From Hydractinia symbiolongicarpus (Eukaryota; Cnidaria; Hydrozoa; Anthoathecata; Hydractiniidae): a DNA stretch of 64,000 bases. The notes beneath the pieces are model-generated. The model did no database searches, was not told where the DNA came from, and saw nothing but the letters and a program-made list of their open reading frames with translations. Location of the stretch: contig NC_079884.1 in assembly GCF_029227915.1 (NCBI RefSeq), forward strand, positions 26,598,001-26,662,000. Direction: 5' to 3'. The translations under genes and the position numbers were made by a program. Below are positions 1 through 11,239 of the stretch, one piece after another; position 1 is the first letter of the stretch, and each line of letters begins with the position of its first letter.

Positions 1-3000
1 CATGCAAAATCTCTGTCGTATTTGATAACAGCCTTGGTTTCGATATGTGAAACAGTCTGGTGTCCATTCTCCCCAAGTTGACCACGCATCCTTTTGGACA
101 GACGCGTCGTCTAAAATAAAATCGCTAAAATCTGATAAAAGCAACACCCTCTTCTCCAGGGTCACTCGGCCTCTCAGTAATATTCACATCTTATTCTCCA
201 GGCCCTTAAGTAGTTATTACGCAGCGCTGTTATCAAATTTGTCAAAAAAAGCAAAATGGTCTGGGAACGAGGTTCTAATATTCAGACAGAAATGTTAGGG
301 TCTAGTTACGACATTGAAAATTAATTATCCCCCGATATTTAAATACATTCAAGTTTATGTCAAGGTCGCGATTGAATAAGCGACGTTAGGCAAACCCCCA
401 GGGCATATTGTATTTTTTTCCATTGGGACGACAGGTGAGTGGACCTAGGAACTAGATTGAATATTAGCAAGACAATTGGCGTGTGTAGCAAAACATAAAT
501 ATATAGATGTTTTATGTTTTAGTCTCGTACATTAATACGTGGACCAAGCTATAACTTTTAGTCCCCTTTTTACCCACAGTCCAGTGATGGAGTCAAAACA
601 GTGGTTGACTTTCAAAAATTCAACGTTGGAGTTAGGAAAAAGGGGAAAATTGAATTTTATATATATATTTGTCCCATAATTTAGATCTAATTCAGAACTA
701 ATTTTTGTAAAGTTTCACTTTTGGCTGAATAGAACTCCTACCTGCTAGTTTAATAAGAATTTTTAAAAGAGGAATGATGACGAGGTTGATACACACGGTG
801 CAGACATACATTTACCTTTTTTGCACTGATACATTTTGTTTAATTCGGCTTCGTCCCAATACGTCATCACTGTGCCACCTAACGGTTGGTTTTTATCAAA
901 CTTTGCTTCGATTGTCACCTTGCCGTTCATTGTGAAGGATGTCTTCCCATAATGCATCAGACTTTTGTAATCATAGGGCGTATCTTGTATCGTAGCATCG
1001 TAAGAAATGTGTCTTTCAAAGTTACTCGCCATGTCTAATGTAGAAAATTAATAATCTATATTATAATGCTCGTATACGTCTGTCCGTCCGACTGTCTGTC
1101 ACGCAAAATGGTAGCTTAGCTGCGCAAGTAGCGAGAAGCACGCAATGCGGTACAAAAAGGATAGGCGAACCCGTGGATTTTCCACGGGCTAACGATAAGT
1201 CAGGTTAAGAATTTGTTAGTCCCTGGGCGAAATTTAAGCGTCTGTTTTAAGCAAGACAGACGGCAAATAAAAAAATTAGTTTGCGCAGAAATAGCAAAAA
1301 TATGTAATAATTACATACAGCAGGTTTTAAAATGAAAATTCATAGAAATAAGATAAAAATAGACAAAAATAAGTAGATTGATGTTCTTAAGAATGTCTAC
1401 CATTTATGTTTAAACCAAACAAAGTCGTGGTTGTACTTACTCGATAACATGTTATTCCAATAGATATTAACAAACGAATCGCGATCAGGCCTTGACTGTT
1501 CATGAAAAAATCCTGAAGGTTCAAGGGAAAGAAAATCAGTCAAAGATAAAACTTTTATGATAATAAAAACAACTTCTTAACAAACTGTAAAAAAGTTTTT
1601 AGCGAAAAACAAGTACTGAGTTAAAACTAAGTAGTATGTATGGACAATTTTGAAATAAACAAGAAGCCCTGGGGGCTCTAAGAATTTCCGCTCGCTACCA
1701 AATTATTTGATGACAACCTGCTAATTCGTTGTGTTATCGTGCCAAACATTCGAAGAAATTTAGTGCATAAAGCTCTGAAGATAAAGCACACAAGTGACAT
1801 TATATCTTACAACAAACGCAAACAAAACGAAACGTGTCATAATAAATTCACATTTTACAAGAAATTGCTAACAAAAAATACAGCATATCATCATGGTTGA
1901 AACTTTTATGGTCTTAAACGGCATTTAGTTGACAAAAATCCCAATTTTGATGTCACCATCCTGTTCAGCATACTTTTTATTAACTGTGCCAATTTTTGTC
2001 GTAAATAAAGTAGTTTTAATTTTTTGGACAAATTTTGGCCTAAAATGGCATTTAGGTGACAAAAATCAAAATTTTGATGTCACCATCATGTTCAGCATAC
2101 ATTTTTTGTTAACGGTGCCAAATTTTCTCGAAAATAAAGCAGTTTTAAATTTCGGACCAATTTTGGCCTAAAATGACATTTAAGGTGGCAAAAAATCAAA
2201 ATTTTAATGTCACCATCATGTTCAGCATACTTTTTTGTGATCTGTGCCAAATTTTGTCGAAAATAAAGTAGTTTCAATTTTTGGACCAATTTTGGCCTAA
2301 AATGACTTTTAGGTGACAAAAATCAAAAATATAATGTCAACATTATGTTCAGCACACTTTTTTTGTTAACTGTACCAAATTTTGTCGAAAACAAATACCA
2401 ATTTTGGCCTGAAACGTCATTTAGATGACTTCCAAGTACTTATAGAGTTTGGGTACGAAGTTTAAATCTGTGACGTTGCAATTGACCATTTGGGATAGTT
2501 AGCAGATTGAAACCAATACTATCCTCCTCTCAGAGGAACGTGAAATCCCAGGGTCGATTTTTTCTCAAAAAAATGCTCCAAAAGAAAAAAACGACGGTTT
2601 TTAAAGAATTTCCTACGCCTTCGGGCGCAAAAATTCAACTAGACTGTGTACCTAACGCGTGTAGAACTTCGTGGATAATGATAGACTGGTGGACGCAGTA
2701 ATCTCCTAACGAAATTTCGGTTGCTTTCACATCCCAATATTTTCTTCCAATGCCTGAGTAACATCTACAAAGATTTGTTATAGATAGTCCTGAAGTAGCA
2801 TGTAAACAGTTCAAGATTAAATTATAAGTTACTTCCGCAAACAGTAGTACAAATTTTTTTAATCGTTGAAGGCGGAGAATGAATTGTGCCATAAAAATAA
2901 GCAACCGCTAAACAAATCACCAGGCTGAGTATTTATACAGTTGAGCAATGTGGCTTAATCTGGAATCTCCTGAATTCACACTAGTGTAAAAAGAAGCTCA

Positions 3001-5614
3001 TCCCCAACCTTGTCCAAAGGGCTTTTTTAGATTGGCAGAAAGAGAAAAAGAGCCCTGGTGGCGAGGTTGGCTCATTCCAGTGGTAACTGATAACAACATG
3101 GATGATATTTTCATTATAAGTTATAATCAATAAGACCTTAGAAGCAAGGTGAAGTTAATATATTACCCTGAACCTCTCATGAATTCTATCCAGTTTTGAT
3201 CATCGCTTCTTCTTTCACGAAATTTGATGCAACTTTTTGAAGAAAGTGTGTTCAGAGCTTTGGCGATTTCTTTGCGCACACCAGCTACAAAAAAATGGCG
3301 GGATACATATTTTACACGAATTAATAAAGCATCGTTTTAAATTAAATTTCTTTTAAATATTTTGCAGTTAGCATTCAATACATTTAGCCTCATTCCTAAG
3401 ATTTAATATGTTATCCATTCTTTCACCCAGGGTTTATTGCCTGATGATAAAGCCGCTAGCGCTTACTCGTCGGTTAACTCCGCCGCCGGCCATAAAAAGG
3501 TAAGAACCACTGGGGACGAGTTGTCAAATTTTTCTACGCATTTGCCGACGAATGGTTCTTCTGCGTTATTTATTTCGATTTTACTTTAAAAAGAATAGGA
3601 AATTATGAACTGTTCCTATTTCATGGTTGCAAAATATATTGCTGTAAACTTTTAACCAATTAAAGACTATTGACTGGATTCAAAATAACTTTTATGATAA
3701 TGTTTACGTTCGGTATTTCAAATCCGTCATATATTTCTTATTTCTCATGGAAATCAAAATGGTGTTGGCATCTAGTTCGTCTCGTGAAAATCTGTCCATA
3801 GGGTTAAAATGCGCGGTAGAAATTTGCATTTCAGAAGAACGGAAAGGTTGACAAGTTGTATTCTCAGAAGCATAAAAATTTGTTGTCAAGTTAAAGGAGT
3901 GTCACAATGGAATTGACAACAAATTCGAACTAGTTGTAGTTTGGTAATGAACACTTACTAGCTGAGTGGCGTATTGTTCCTGGATGGTTAATAATGTACG
4001 GGACCGTTCTTGAGATCCATAATTTTCTTGCGTAAGGTATCATGCTTCGCTTCGACGACAAGTTCTCATTCGTTTTTTCTGCGTTCATATTTTCACTTAT
4101 TAGTTCTTTATCTTTCTTATCCAACAAAAGATCTCCTTCCGACAAGTTTTTTAAGTTTTGAGCTGCAAAAAAAAAAAAGCAGGAAAACAACTAAAAATTA
4201 CTAATCCTTCTGCAACATTTTGAAACATTCTTAGACACGACTATAATTTCTGTTTACGTTTGTTCACTGTACACAGACAATCAAAATGGCTACTCTTTGG
4301 AAAGTCAAAGATTCTACCATCGTTTATAGAAAATATCAACCTCGTTCCCAGGGCATTTTGCCTTATTGACGAAGTTGATAGCGGCAGTAACGGCTCAGGG
4401 GCCACAAGACCCTGGGGACAAGGTTAAGAAAATATGCATCATGAAAGGACGAAAGTTTTCTCTCAAAAACAGTAATGCTTCGTTCTTGATAAAATCCTTA
4501 GTATGTGACAGAATGCCCATCCGTTTTTAAAACAATATATACATTCAAAAATCCTTTCGTTTTTCCGCCCTGTTAACCCTATTTTAGATAGGACAGGAAA
4601 TATTTGAGTCTCGTTTTCATGGTGCAGAAAGGGCGTGGTTATTTATCTACGTTCTGGGAAGGAGAAATGATATGTTTAAAAAACTTCGCACACTGACAAA
4701 CCAACATAAAAGAAAGTATTTGACATTAAAAAATTAGTAGCGGGGTCTTCATTTTTCCTTCCATATGCCAAAAACATGCATAATTAGATCAGGAACACTT
4801 CTTTTCTTCTAAAAAAATCATAAAACTTTTGTTTTTTCCAAAAAAAATTTTTAGTAACGCAATTGAACTTTTCCGTATCTTTTCGAAACATGTGGGAACA
4901 ATTAAAACTTGAATTTTTTGCTACACTAGACTGTTGCTTGAATTTTGCAACAAAATGCATGACAGGAGAGAATATAGAACATTAACTTAGTTACCATCTT
5001 CGTGTAAAAGAAATTTATTTGGTGTGCTTCTGTTGTGTTCCACAGCATGCTCAGCTTGCAAACTAATGTTGTTGAATCTGATGATTTCATCTAAAGCTGA
5101 AGCATCCGTTTCTTCTACAAAAGAAATTTATCTTAGTAAAAAATATTGCTGAAGTTGGGGATTCTGTTATTTCTAAATATGAAATTTTTATTTGATTACA
5201 CATTTTAGGTTCCCCTTTCAGTTTAATATTTTACCTTGTTATGATAAAAGAAAGCCTTGAAATGACTAAGCTGTTGAAAGGTAATCACCCTCAATATTGA
5301 TGTTTCTTGTAAGTGCCCTCGCAGAGACAACTGAAGTCACACAATTTCAATTATTTTTAGATTCACTGCAATTAATAAATATAGATTGATTATTGAATCT
5401 GATTCTTTAATTAAATAGGCATTGGTAGGTTTTATACCTCCGTGATTGAATATCTATCGTGTGACTTAGACTATTATAACTAACTATAATAAAATCATGC
5501 TCAACTTTTGTACTCACTTCCGCCATCTTTGTTGTTTTGTACACTAGGATCTTGACATAAACAGTATTTAGCGATTAACAGAGAAATGATGACGTAATTG
5601 TAAAAAAACTTCAT
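1..5614 (-). CDS. Secreted astacin metalloprotease with thrombospondin type 1 repeat (3' end outside window)
   Basis: Zinc endopeptidase of the astacin (M12A) family, expected to be secreted. Exons on the minus strand: 5614-5518, 5114-4995, 4162-3959, 3284-3167, 2764-2652, 1512-1441, 1034-816 and 110 to beyond base 1. All junctions are GT-AG and the phase is continuous for 351 residues. Exon 1 starts MKFFYNYVIISLLIAKYCLC, a signal peptide. A propeptide follows; LSEGDLLL (about 79-86) resembles the FxGD aspartate-switch of astacin propeptides. The catalytic domain begins near KLWISRTVPYI. The zinc motif HEVLHALGFFHEQSRPDRD spans the exon 5/6 junction (His211, Glu212, His215, His221). The Met-turn is SLMHYGKTSF (Met268, Tyr270). 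The last visible exon begins a thrombospondin type 1 repeat (WSTWGEW, then spaced Cys). The active-site residues all appear intact. Known relatives act in development, matrix processing or venom; which applies here cannot be told. Introns hold a 128-bp tandem repeat and two small MITEs. Confidence 0.93.
1045..1195. repeat. Dispersed repeat fragment with GTCTGTCTGTC-type tract and hairpin
   Basis: In an astacin intron. A pyrimidine-rich GTCCGTCCGACTGTCTGTCAC tract (about 1078-1100) is followed by a perfect 8-bp stem hairpin at 1170-1188 (CCCGTGGA, three-base loop, TCCACGGG). Similar tracts next to TTATTATA motifs occur near 32770-32830 and 52070-52135, suggesting one decayed dispersed family. 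The family assignment is an inference. Confidence 0.4.
1880..2430. repeat. Tandem repeat, about 128-bp unit, about 4 copies
   Basis: The phrase GGTGACAAAAATCAAAATTT recurs at about 1928, 2056, 2183 and 2311. Each copy is followed by GATGTCACCATCATGTTCAGC and a conserved stretch ending in TTTTGGCCTAAAATG. The array lies entirely inside the astacin intron between the zinc-motif exon and the next exon. Short open frames read across it are periodic and not genes. Confidence 0.85.
3006..3068. mobile_element. Very short MITE, family A
   Basis: A 63-bp element in an astacin intron with imperfect inverted ends: left AACCTTGTCCAAAGGGCTTT, right AAAGAGCCCTGGTGGCGAGG followed by TT. The ends match other family A copies in this window (4338-4425, 6323-6386, 25967-26016). 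Confidence 0.6.
4338..4425. mobile_element. Very short MITE, family A
   Basis: An 88-bp element with inverted ends: left AACCTCGTTCCCAGGGC, right ACCCTGGGGACAAGGTT. It has no coding capacity. The right half (CGGCTCAGGGGCCA then the terminal repeat) recurs at 29080-29115. It lies in the astacin intron just upstream of exon 3. Confidence 0.65.
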
Positions 5615-5639
5615 CAGTGCGGCAAGTACATCTGCGATA

Positions 5640-6320
5640 CGATCATTATTATTTTTTTTTGCGATATTATACCGAGTTGTTTTTACATTTAAAATTGTTT
5701 ATGAAAAGTTACCACACCTGCCGCGCATTAGACATAATTGAACATAAAATTATCTTTTAATTTTTCTAAACTTAAGAATCTCTAAGACTTTTAAAAGTCA
5801 CACGGAATTAATAAAATAATCTAGTTCAATTAATTAATTTGTTCACTTAATTAATCTGTAGTGTGATCACGGGAGTTTTCAAATAATTAGTCTTCATCTG
5901 ATGAATTCATGTAATAAACCAAAAGGATTCATTACATGAAGTAATCAATCTGTACGATGGTTTCTATCTCCCAACATAATTTCCACGCACCAAAATCAAT
6001 TGCAAATTCCATACCGAGCAATTTTGCACGATAGAATAAACCTATCGTGCAATTCTGCATGATCATTTCTGCATGATAAAATAACCTAGAAGTAGGTGTA
6101 AATTTACCTTAAAAAAAATTTGAGTTTCATATTTCTGATTTACCGCCCCTCTCGAATAAGCGTGCACCCTTAAAACTCAACATTTTAAATAAGCGCCCTT
6201 AGTAATGTAAGTTATTATTTTGAAAATTTTGATACGTTCACCGTTAATAAGCACGTCTAACCTAATCTTTGCTTGTATTACCCTTTGTTATTATCGGATT
6301 TGTTGAATTTATCATTCTTC
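5640..6320. other. Intergenic stretch, no gene seen
   Basis: AT-rich DNA upstream of the astacin start, so any astacin promoter would lie here. I recognise no defined promoter element. At 6136-6265 AATAAGCGCCC-like words recur (see also 42768-42935). No coding exon was identified. Confidence 0.4.
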
Positions 6321-6322
6321 AC

Positions 6323-6386
6323 ATTCTCGTCCCCAGCGCTCTTTGAGATTAAAACCTCTAAAGTTTATAGCTCTGGGGTCGAGAAT
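6323..6386. mobile_element. Very short MITE, family A
   Basis: A 64-bp inverted-repeat element: left ATTCTCGTCCCCAGCGCTCT, right AGCTCTGGGGTCGAGAAT. Same GTCCCCAG/CTGGGGNC core as the other family A copies. Confidence 0.5.
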
Positions 6387-6775
6387 GCATTCTTCAGACT
6401 GAATTTTACAACATTTCATTTAATGAAAGAAAACATTAGTAAAAATTGTTACTATAAAAGCCTACATGACGTCATATTAAAATTTCTATAAAATCATGAA
6501 CATTCTGACGAATTCAAAGTGGGAGTACAGTAGACTCTGTAATTGACAGACACGTCAAAAGACGGACACTATTTTTTGTCTCCGCTGAAATTCCAGCCAA
6601 ACTTTCTTAAAATCTCTCCAAAGCGGACACTTCAATTGGCGGACACGTTTTTTTAACACGAAATGGCCATTTTCAAATTCGATTGCCTGATATTGTCCCA
6701 GTACTGTAAATTCAAAAGCCTAGTATAAAAGTTAGCCAGAAAGTTATATAGGCCATTTTTATACTAGATTCGCGA

Positions 6776-7060
6776 AATTTGAACAAGTTTACTCGTCAAT
6801 GGTTACAGCTTAGGAGCTTAGGGTATTCGGTTAGATCCCAACTCTTAGAATGTGGTAGATGTTGCTGACGTCAGCGTGGCAATTTTTCTTCAATTCTAGG
6901 TGCCTTTGTGGATCCTGACATGGATTATTTCGTACAGTCTATATGTTAGAAAGTGTGACCAGCGCAGTTTAAACACCTCAAAAAGTACCAGACTGCCGGC
7001 TGCCGAGACTTTGCTTGCAGTTTGCCATTGTCTCAATATTTTCATAAGGGATTGTAGAGA
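6776..7060 (+). repeat. Dispersed repeat family T, copy 1 (contains TGACGTCA)
   Basis: Shares an ordered series of blocks with 43972-44310 and 59282-59600: an AACAAGTTTACTCGTCAATG-like block, AATGTGGTAGATGTTGCTGA followed by CGTCAGCGTGGC, a block ending in GACATGGATTATTTCGTA, and a distal GCCATTGTCTCAATATTTTC. No coding capacity or clear termini. The shared order shows common descent; the class is unknown. Confidence 0.6.
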
Positions 7061-7064
7061 TTTT

Positions 7065-10000
7065 TTAATTTAGAATATTTTAAAATGTATCCATTGCAGC
7101 ATTCGTCAGGTCATAAAACCGATGCAGGGGTGAGATTTCTAGTTCATATCTACCTCCACGATTTAATTTTTTGCTAAAAACTTTCTTCTTCCATAGAAGA
7201 GAACGACTGCGGAAGATCAATGATACCTGATTCTTTATATATATTTCTCTAACAGAAATGTTCAAAATCTACGCATTGAAATGTTACGGTCATGGCTCCA
7301 GGAGTAATATGAAAAAATCTGCTTTTAATTTTCAAATGTTTATTTAACTCCTATTTGTCAAAACACATGCCTTCGCGAAGTATACTATAAAAAAATAATG
7401 AGGCTACCGTTCATGTATTTCTGCTCGAGTTAAAAAAAATAGGTGATAAATTTTTAACGTAACTTGCTTAATGTGCCTGTTTCTACTTGAACCGTCATCA
7501 ATGAAGTTATGCCGTCATAGACTTTTAAATTAATTAAATGTTTTTTCTTTCCATACTTCCCTTCTAGTTTTATTTAGCTCTTTATAAGCAGTGTTGCCTT
7601 CTACACCGTGTTTCCAAAAAAAAAAAAACAATTTTTTATATTTACTCGTGTATTTGAGTTTAAGCATTAGAATATAACATAGTTTAGTTTCTTTGTCAAA
7701 AGAATTTTTATTGGTGCGTAGTTTTTATCCTTAAAAATCAAAATTTGCAAATAATTTTGATTTTCAATTAAATTGAAAATCAAATGACCCTAAGGGTACA
7801 CGTCGTATCGTACAATTTTCTCAATTTCTTACATAGCAGATGTAGACTCGATGTCTCCAAATCACTTTTAAAAAAGGTAAATAATACTCAAAATTGTCCA
7901 AATAGATTCTATAAGTCTCAAACATTTGCTTTTAATTTCAATATAGTAGCTAGTTTAGATCTTACTTATTTATGTCCGTGGAAACCGTGACCGGGGGATT
8001 AACATTTACAGAAATTATTTTCGATGCCGATAAAAATAGGGAACCAAAAATGAGACATTTTTAATCCACTTTCTCTATTCTCTACTCTCTGTTTATCTAA
8101 CTACGTTCTCCGAAAAAATAAAATAAAAGTTTTAAAGGCGTATTCGTGGCCACATACACGTTTTTTTCTTTATTAAAAAGCTCTTTTGTTTTCTCCTACG
8201 GCGTCCGTCTACGTGGGACCCAGCTGACGTGACCACACATAGATAAAAGTCGAGTTAAATTCTTTGTCCTAGTGGTAAGTTATACGTGCAAAAATGTCTT
8301 ATTAGGTAGGCACATAAAATTTCTCGAAAAATAAATAATTTATATTTTTTTAAAAACTTTTATATTATGGCATGCTGTTTTCCTTGTTTAGAAAGTCAAC
8401 TTAATGAACCTTTTTCTCAATTTTTACAAATAAAAAATTCCCTCTTTATTTGTTGTATTTCTCATAATATTTTTAAATTGAGTAGAGTCCCATTTCTTTA
8501 ACTCTCTCTTTCCCCGCTTTTTCATAATTGAATTTCATGTGGCGTCATTAGAAGGCAACGTTATTAGCGGACATCGTTATTAGAAGGCGGTGGCGTTCTT
8601 GTAGACGGCATTATTAGAGAATGGTATTATTTAAGGGTGACTTTCCTAAAAGGCAGCATTTTAGTAGGGTGGCGTTGTTAGAGGGCGAGATTATAAGAGG
8701 GCGTCGTTATGAGAAGGCGACATATAAGACAAAAGGCAATTTATGTTATTATTATTTATCAAACTTAAATTTATAAAGAGAATTTCACCTTATTTTATAC
8801 TTATTTTTTATTTCGTATATTTAAATTATAATTAGTTACTAAATAAAAAAAAGATTTTTCTTTATAAAGATTAATTATTTCTGTAATGTTCACCTTTTAA
8901 CTTATTCAAAGTTTTTTTTCTTTTTTCCAGCTGCACCAAGTGATCACGCTTTACATGACAAATTTAAATGTCTGATCTACAAAGCCATTTAGGATTGATA
9001 GCTCAAAACATTTTTTAAAAAAACCTTTGTACAAAAAACAACTTTCGACCTCTTCTGCATCGCTGAATTGTCATCTCGGGTATAATTATAATTCCTCGAT
9101 TGGCTTAAGGAAGAGATTCCTACGGTCAAGACCAATTTTTCAAGAAGAGACAGACGTTTAATAATTACAAATAAACTCTTGCGAATTATTTACTTAGTTT
9201 CTGGAAAGAATTACCAGGTTTCTAGAATTGTGCTCTACCTTGGTTCTACTTGTTTTAAAACACAAATTCCACTTAAAAATATAAAAATAGCACGTTGTTT
9301 TATAAGCATACTCAAGTTGAAGAAATCTGTCAATTTTAATATTTTAACTTTTTAAATTTAAAGTTGTTTTGGTGTTTGCAAAGCCTTAAACGTTCTTATT
9401 ATCTCTGAAGCCATATCTTCTTATATAGTTCTTATACTTTTATGTAAAAAAAAATGTTGCTTCTGTTGTTTTGTTCTCTCTTTACAAAGAAAATAAATGA
9501 CATCAAAAAATTAGTTGTTATTGTTTTTTGTTGCTTCTTGTCAGCTGCTAGCACGCCCTAAACCCTCATTTTCGTCCTTGCAATTTGGGCTTAAATTAAA
9601 TTCCAAACTTTTTAAAACAAAACGGACTTTTTTCTCTCAAACCACAAATTCCAAACTTTTTACGAGATGTTAATTTTGCTACCATTTTGTAAACCAAAAC
9701 TATTTAAATATGTTGAATACTCTGATTAAAATTTAATCTTGTTCTTCGCGCTCTTTTGACACTCGTATTATCGGGAAAACGTTCAATTTGAACGGCACAA
9801 AAATTGTTTTGGATTCATTGAAGAATTATTTTTTTACTTCGACTGTTTTATAAAAGCTGAAAAAAAGTAAAAATAAAAGATACATAATTTTTTTGCTTGT
9901 TAAAACAACTTTAAGCATATCTGATGTAGATATTTTAGTTTTCTTTAAAGAAAATATTTACAGAAAGATGTTTCCATCTGGATATTGCAACCGTTTTTGA

Positions 10001-10890
10001 ATATTGAGGTAATAATAATGTTTTATACAGATTTTTAAATTATATATATGTTTTTATATTATATATCTATATATTTTATATCCTTATATAGTTCCAATTT
10101 TGCATTGTGTTATACGCGCAAAAATGATAAACACACGATAACATTTTTCCTATATGCAGTTCGAAGCTAATTTCTGTTCTGAGTGACACCAATTTTGTAG
10201 ATTTCAAAAAGTTATTTTAAACTTTTGCTGGTTTTTGCCGGAGTTTTACAACACTGAAATAAAAATAAATTTTGAAAATATAGAGACTGTATCAGTGATA
10301 AAATTTTTATTTTTACAACTCAATATTGGTGTGATTTAGATACTACATGATGTATTACTACTTAAACTACGATAATCTAGCTTAAGTTTCAATATTGGGA
10401 TACTTAGTGTTTTTTCGCCACCAGCATTGAGTCAGTATCAGGAGAAAATATTTCGAGTAACTATTTTTCAACTGATTTTGCAATTTTATACAGAAACTTT
10501 ATGCTGTGATCAAATCGTTTCGAGTAAAATGAAAAAAATGAAATAGAATTGAAAGCTCGCTAATAAATAAATTATTTCTAGTAATTGTTTAAGTTTGAAT
10601 AAAATAATAAATAGAGATAAATAAATAAATTTGCTTGAATTAATCAATGGATGATAACATTTATGAAAGTAGCTAACATATCTATCGTAAAAAAAATCAA
10701 TTTTGATTTCATCAGCGTGCTTTTTTCCGTGTAAGATTTACTTGCAAAACCATTAGAAGACGAATCATGCCTTAACCAACGCTACGAAGCTGAAGTATAA
10801 CGACTTCTTCTCTATGCATATCTGTGTCTCTCATCGGCGCTGCGCTTATTGATAATATGCAAAAAAAGACATCTTGTCCTGGGATTGAGG
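7065..10890. other. Intergenic AT-rich DNA, no gene seen
   Basis: No exon with convincing protein similarity or splice structure was found on either strand. It contains homopolymer A/T runs and an irregular repeat at 8541-8735. Short open frames here have low-complexity translations and no recognisable domain. Confidence 0.4.
8541..8735. repeat. Imperfect short tandem repeat around GGCGTCGTTATTAGAAGGC
   Basis: Degenerate units of about 18-20 bp, each with a GGCG/GGCA core followed by TTATTAGA or a variant, repeated roughly eight to ten times. It stands out from the AT-rich flanks by its regular GGC triplets. No reading frame is preserved. Confidence 0.55.
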
Positions 10891-10895
10891 TTGCC

Positions 10896-11235
10896 ATAAT
10901 TTGTGTATTTGGGTAAATTTGTGTATTTGGGTATTTGGGTAAATTTGTGTATTTGGGTAAATTTGTGTATTTGTGTATTTGTGTATTTGTGTATTTGGGT
11001 ATTTGTGTATTTGGGTAAATTTGTGTATTTGGGTATTTGTGTATTTGGGTAAATTTGTGTATTTGGGTATTTGGGTAAATTTGTGTATTAGGGTAAATTT
11101 GTAAATTGTGTATTTGTATATTTATGTATTTGGGTAAATTTGTGTATTTGGGTATTTGGTTAAATTTGTGTATTTGGTTATTTGTGTATTTGGGTAAATT
11201 TGGGTAAATTTGTGTATTTTTGTATTTGGGTATTT
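10896..11235. repeat. Minisatellite of TTTGTGTATTTGGGTAAA-type units
   Basis: About 340 bp built of six- to twelve-base modules (TTTGTGTA, TTTGGGTA, AATTTGTGTA) in variable order. This is a G/T-rich strand with long-range periodicity. No gene overlaps. A family A-like end (GTCCTGGGATTGAGGTTGCC) lies immediately upstream at 10877-10896. Confidence 0.9.
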
Positions 11236-11239
11236 TAAA

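Noticed and set aside
3704-3889. Extra astacin exon
   Set aside because: The exon at 3284-3167 joins 4162-3959 in phase and continues the catalytic domain without a gap, so no exon is needed here.
6525-6670. Pogo/Tigger-like element starting CAGTAGACTCTGTAATTGAC
   Set aside because: Only one possible end with GCGGACAC words was seen; no matching opposite terminus or transposase, so not called.
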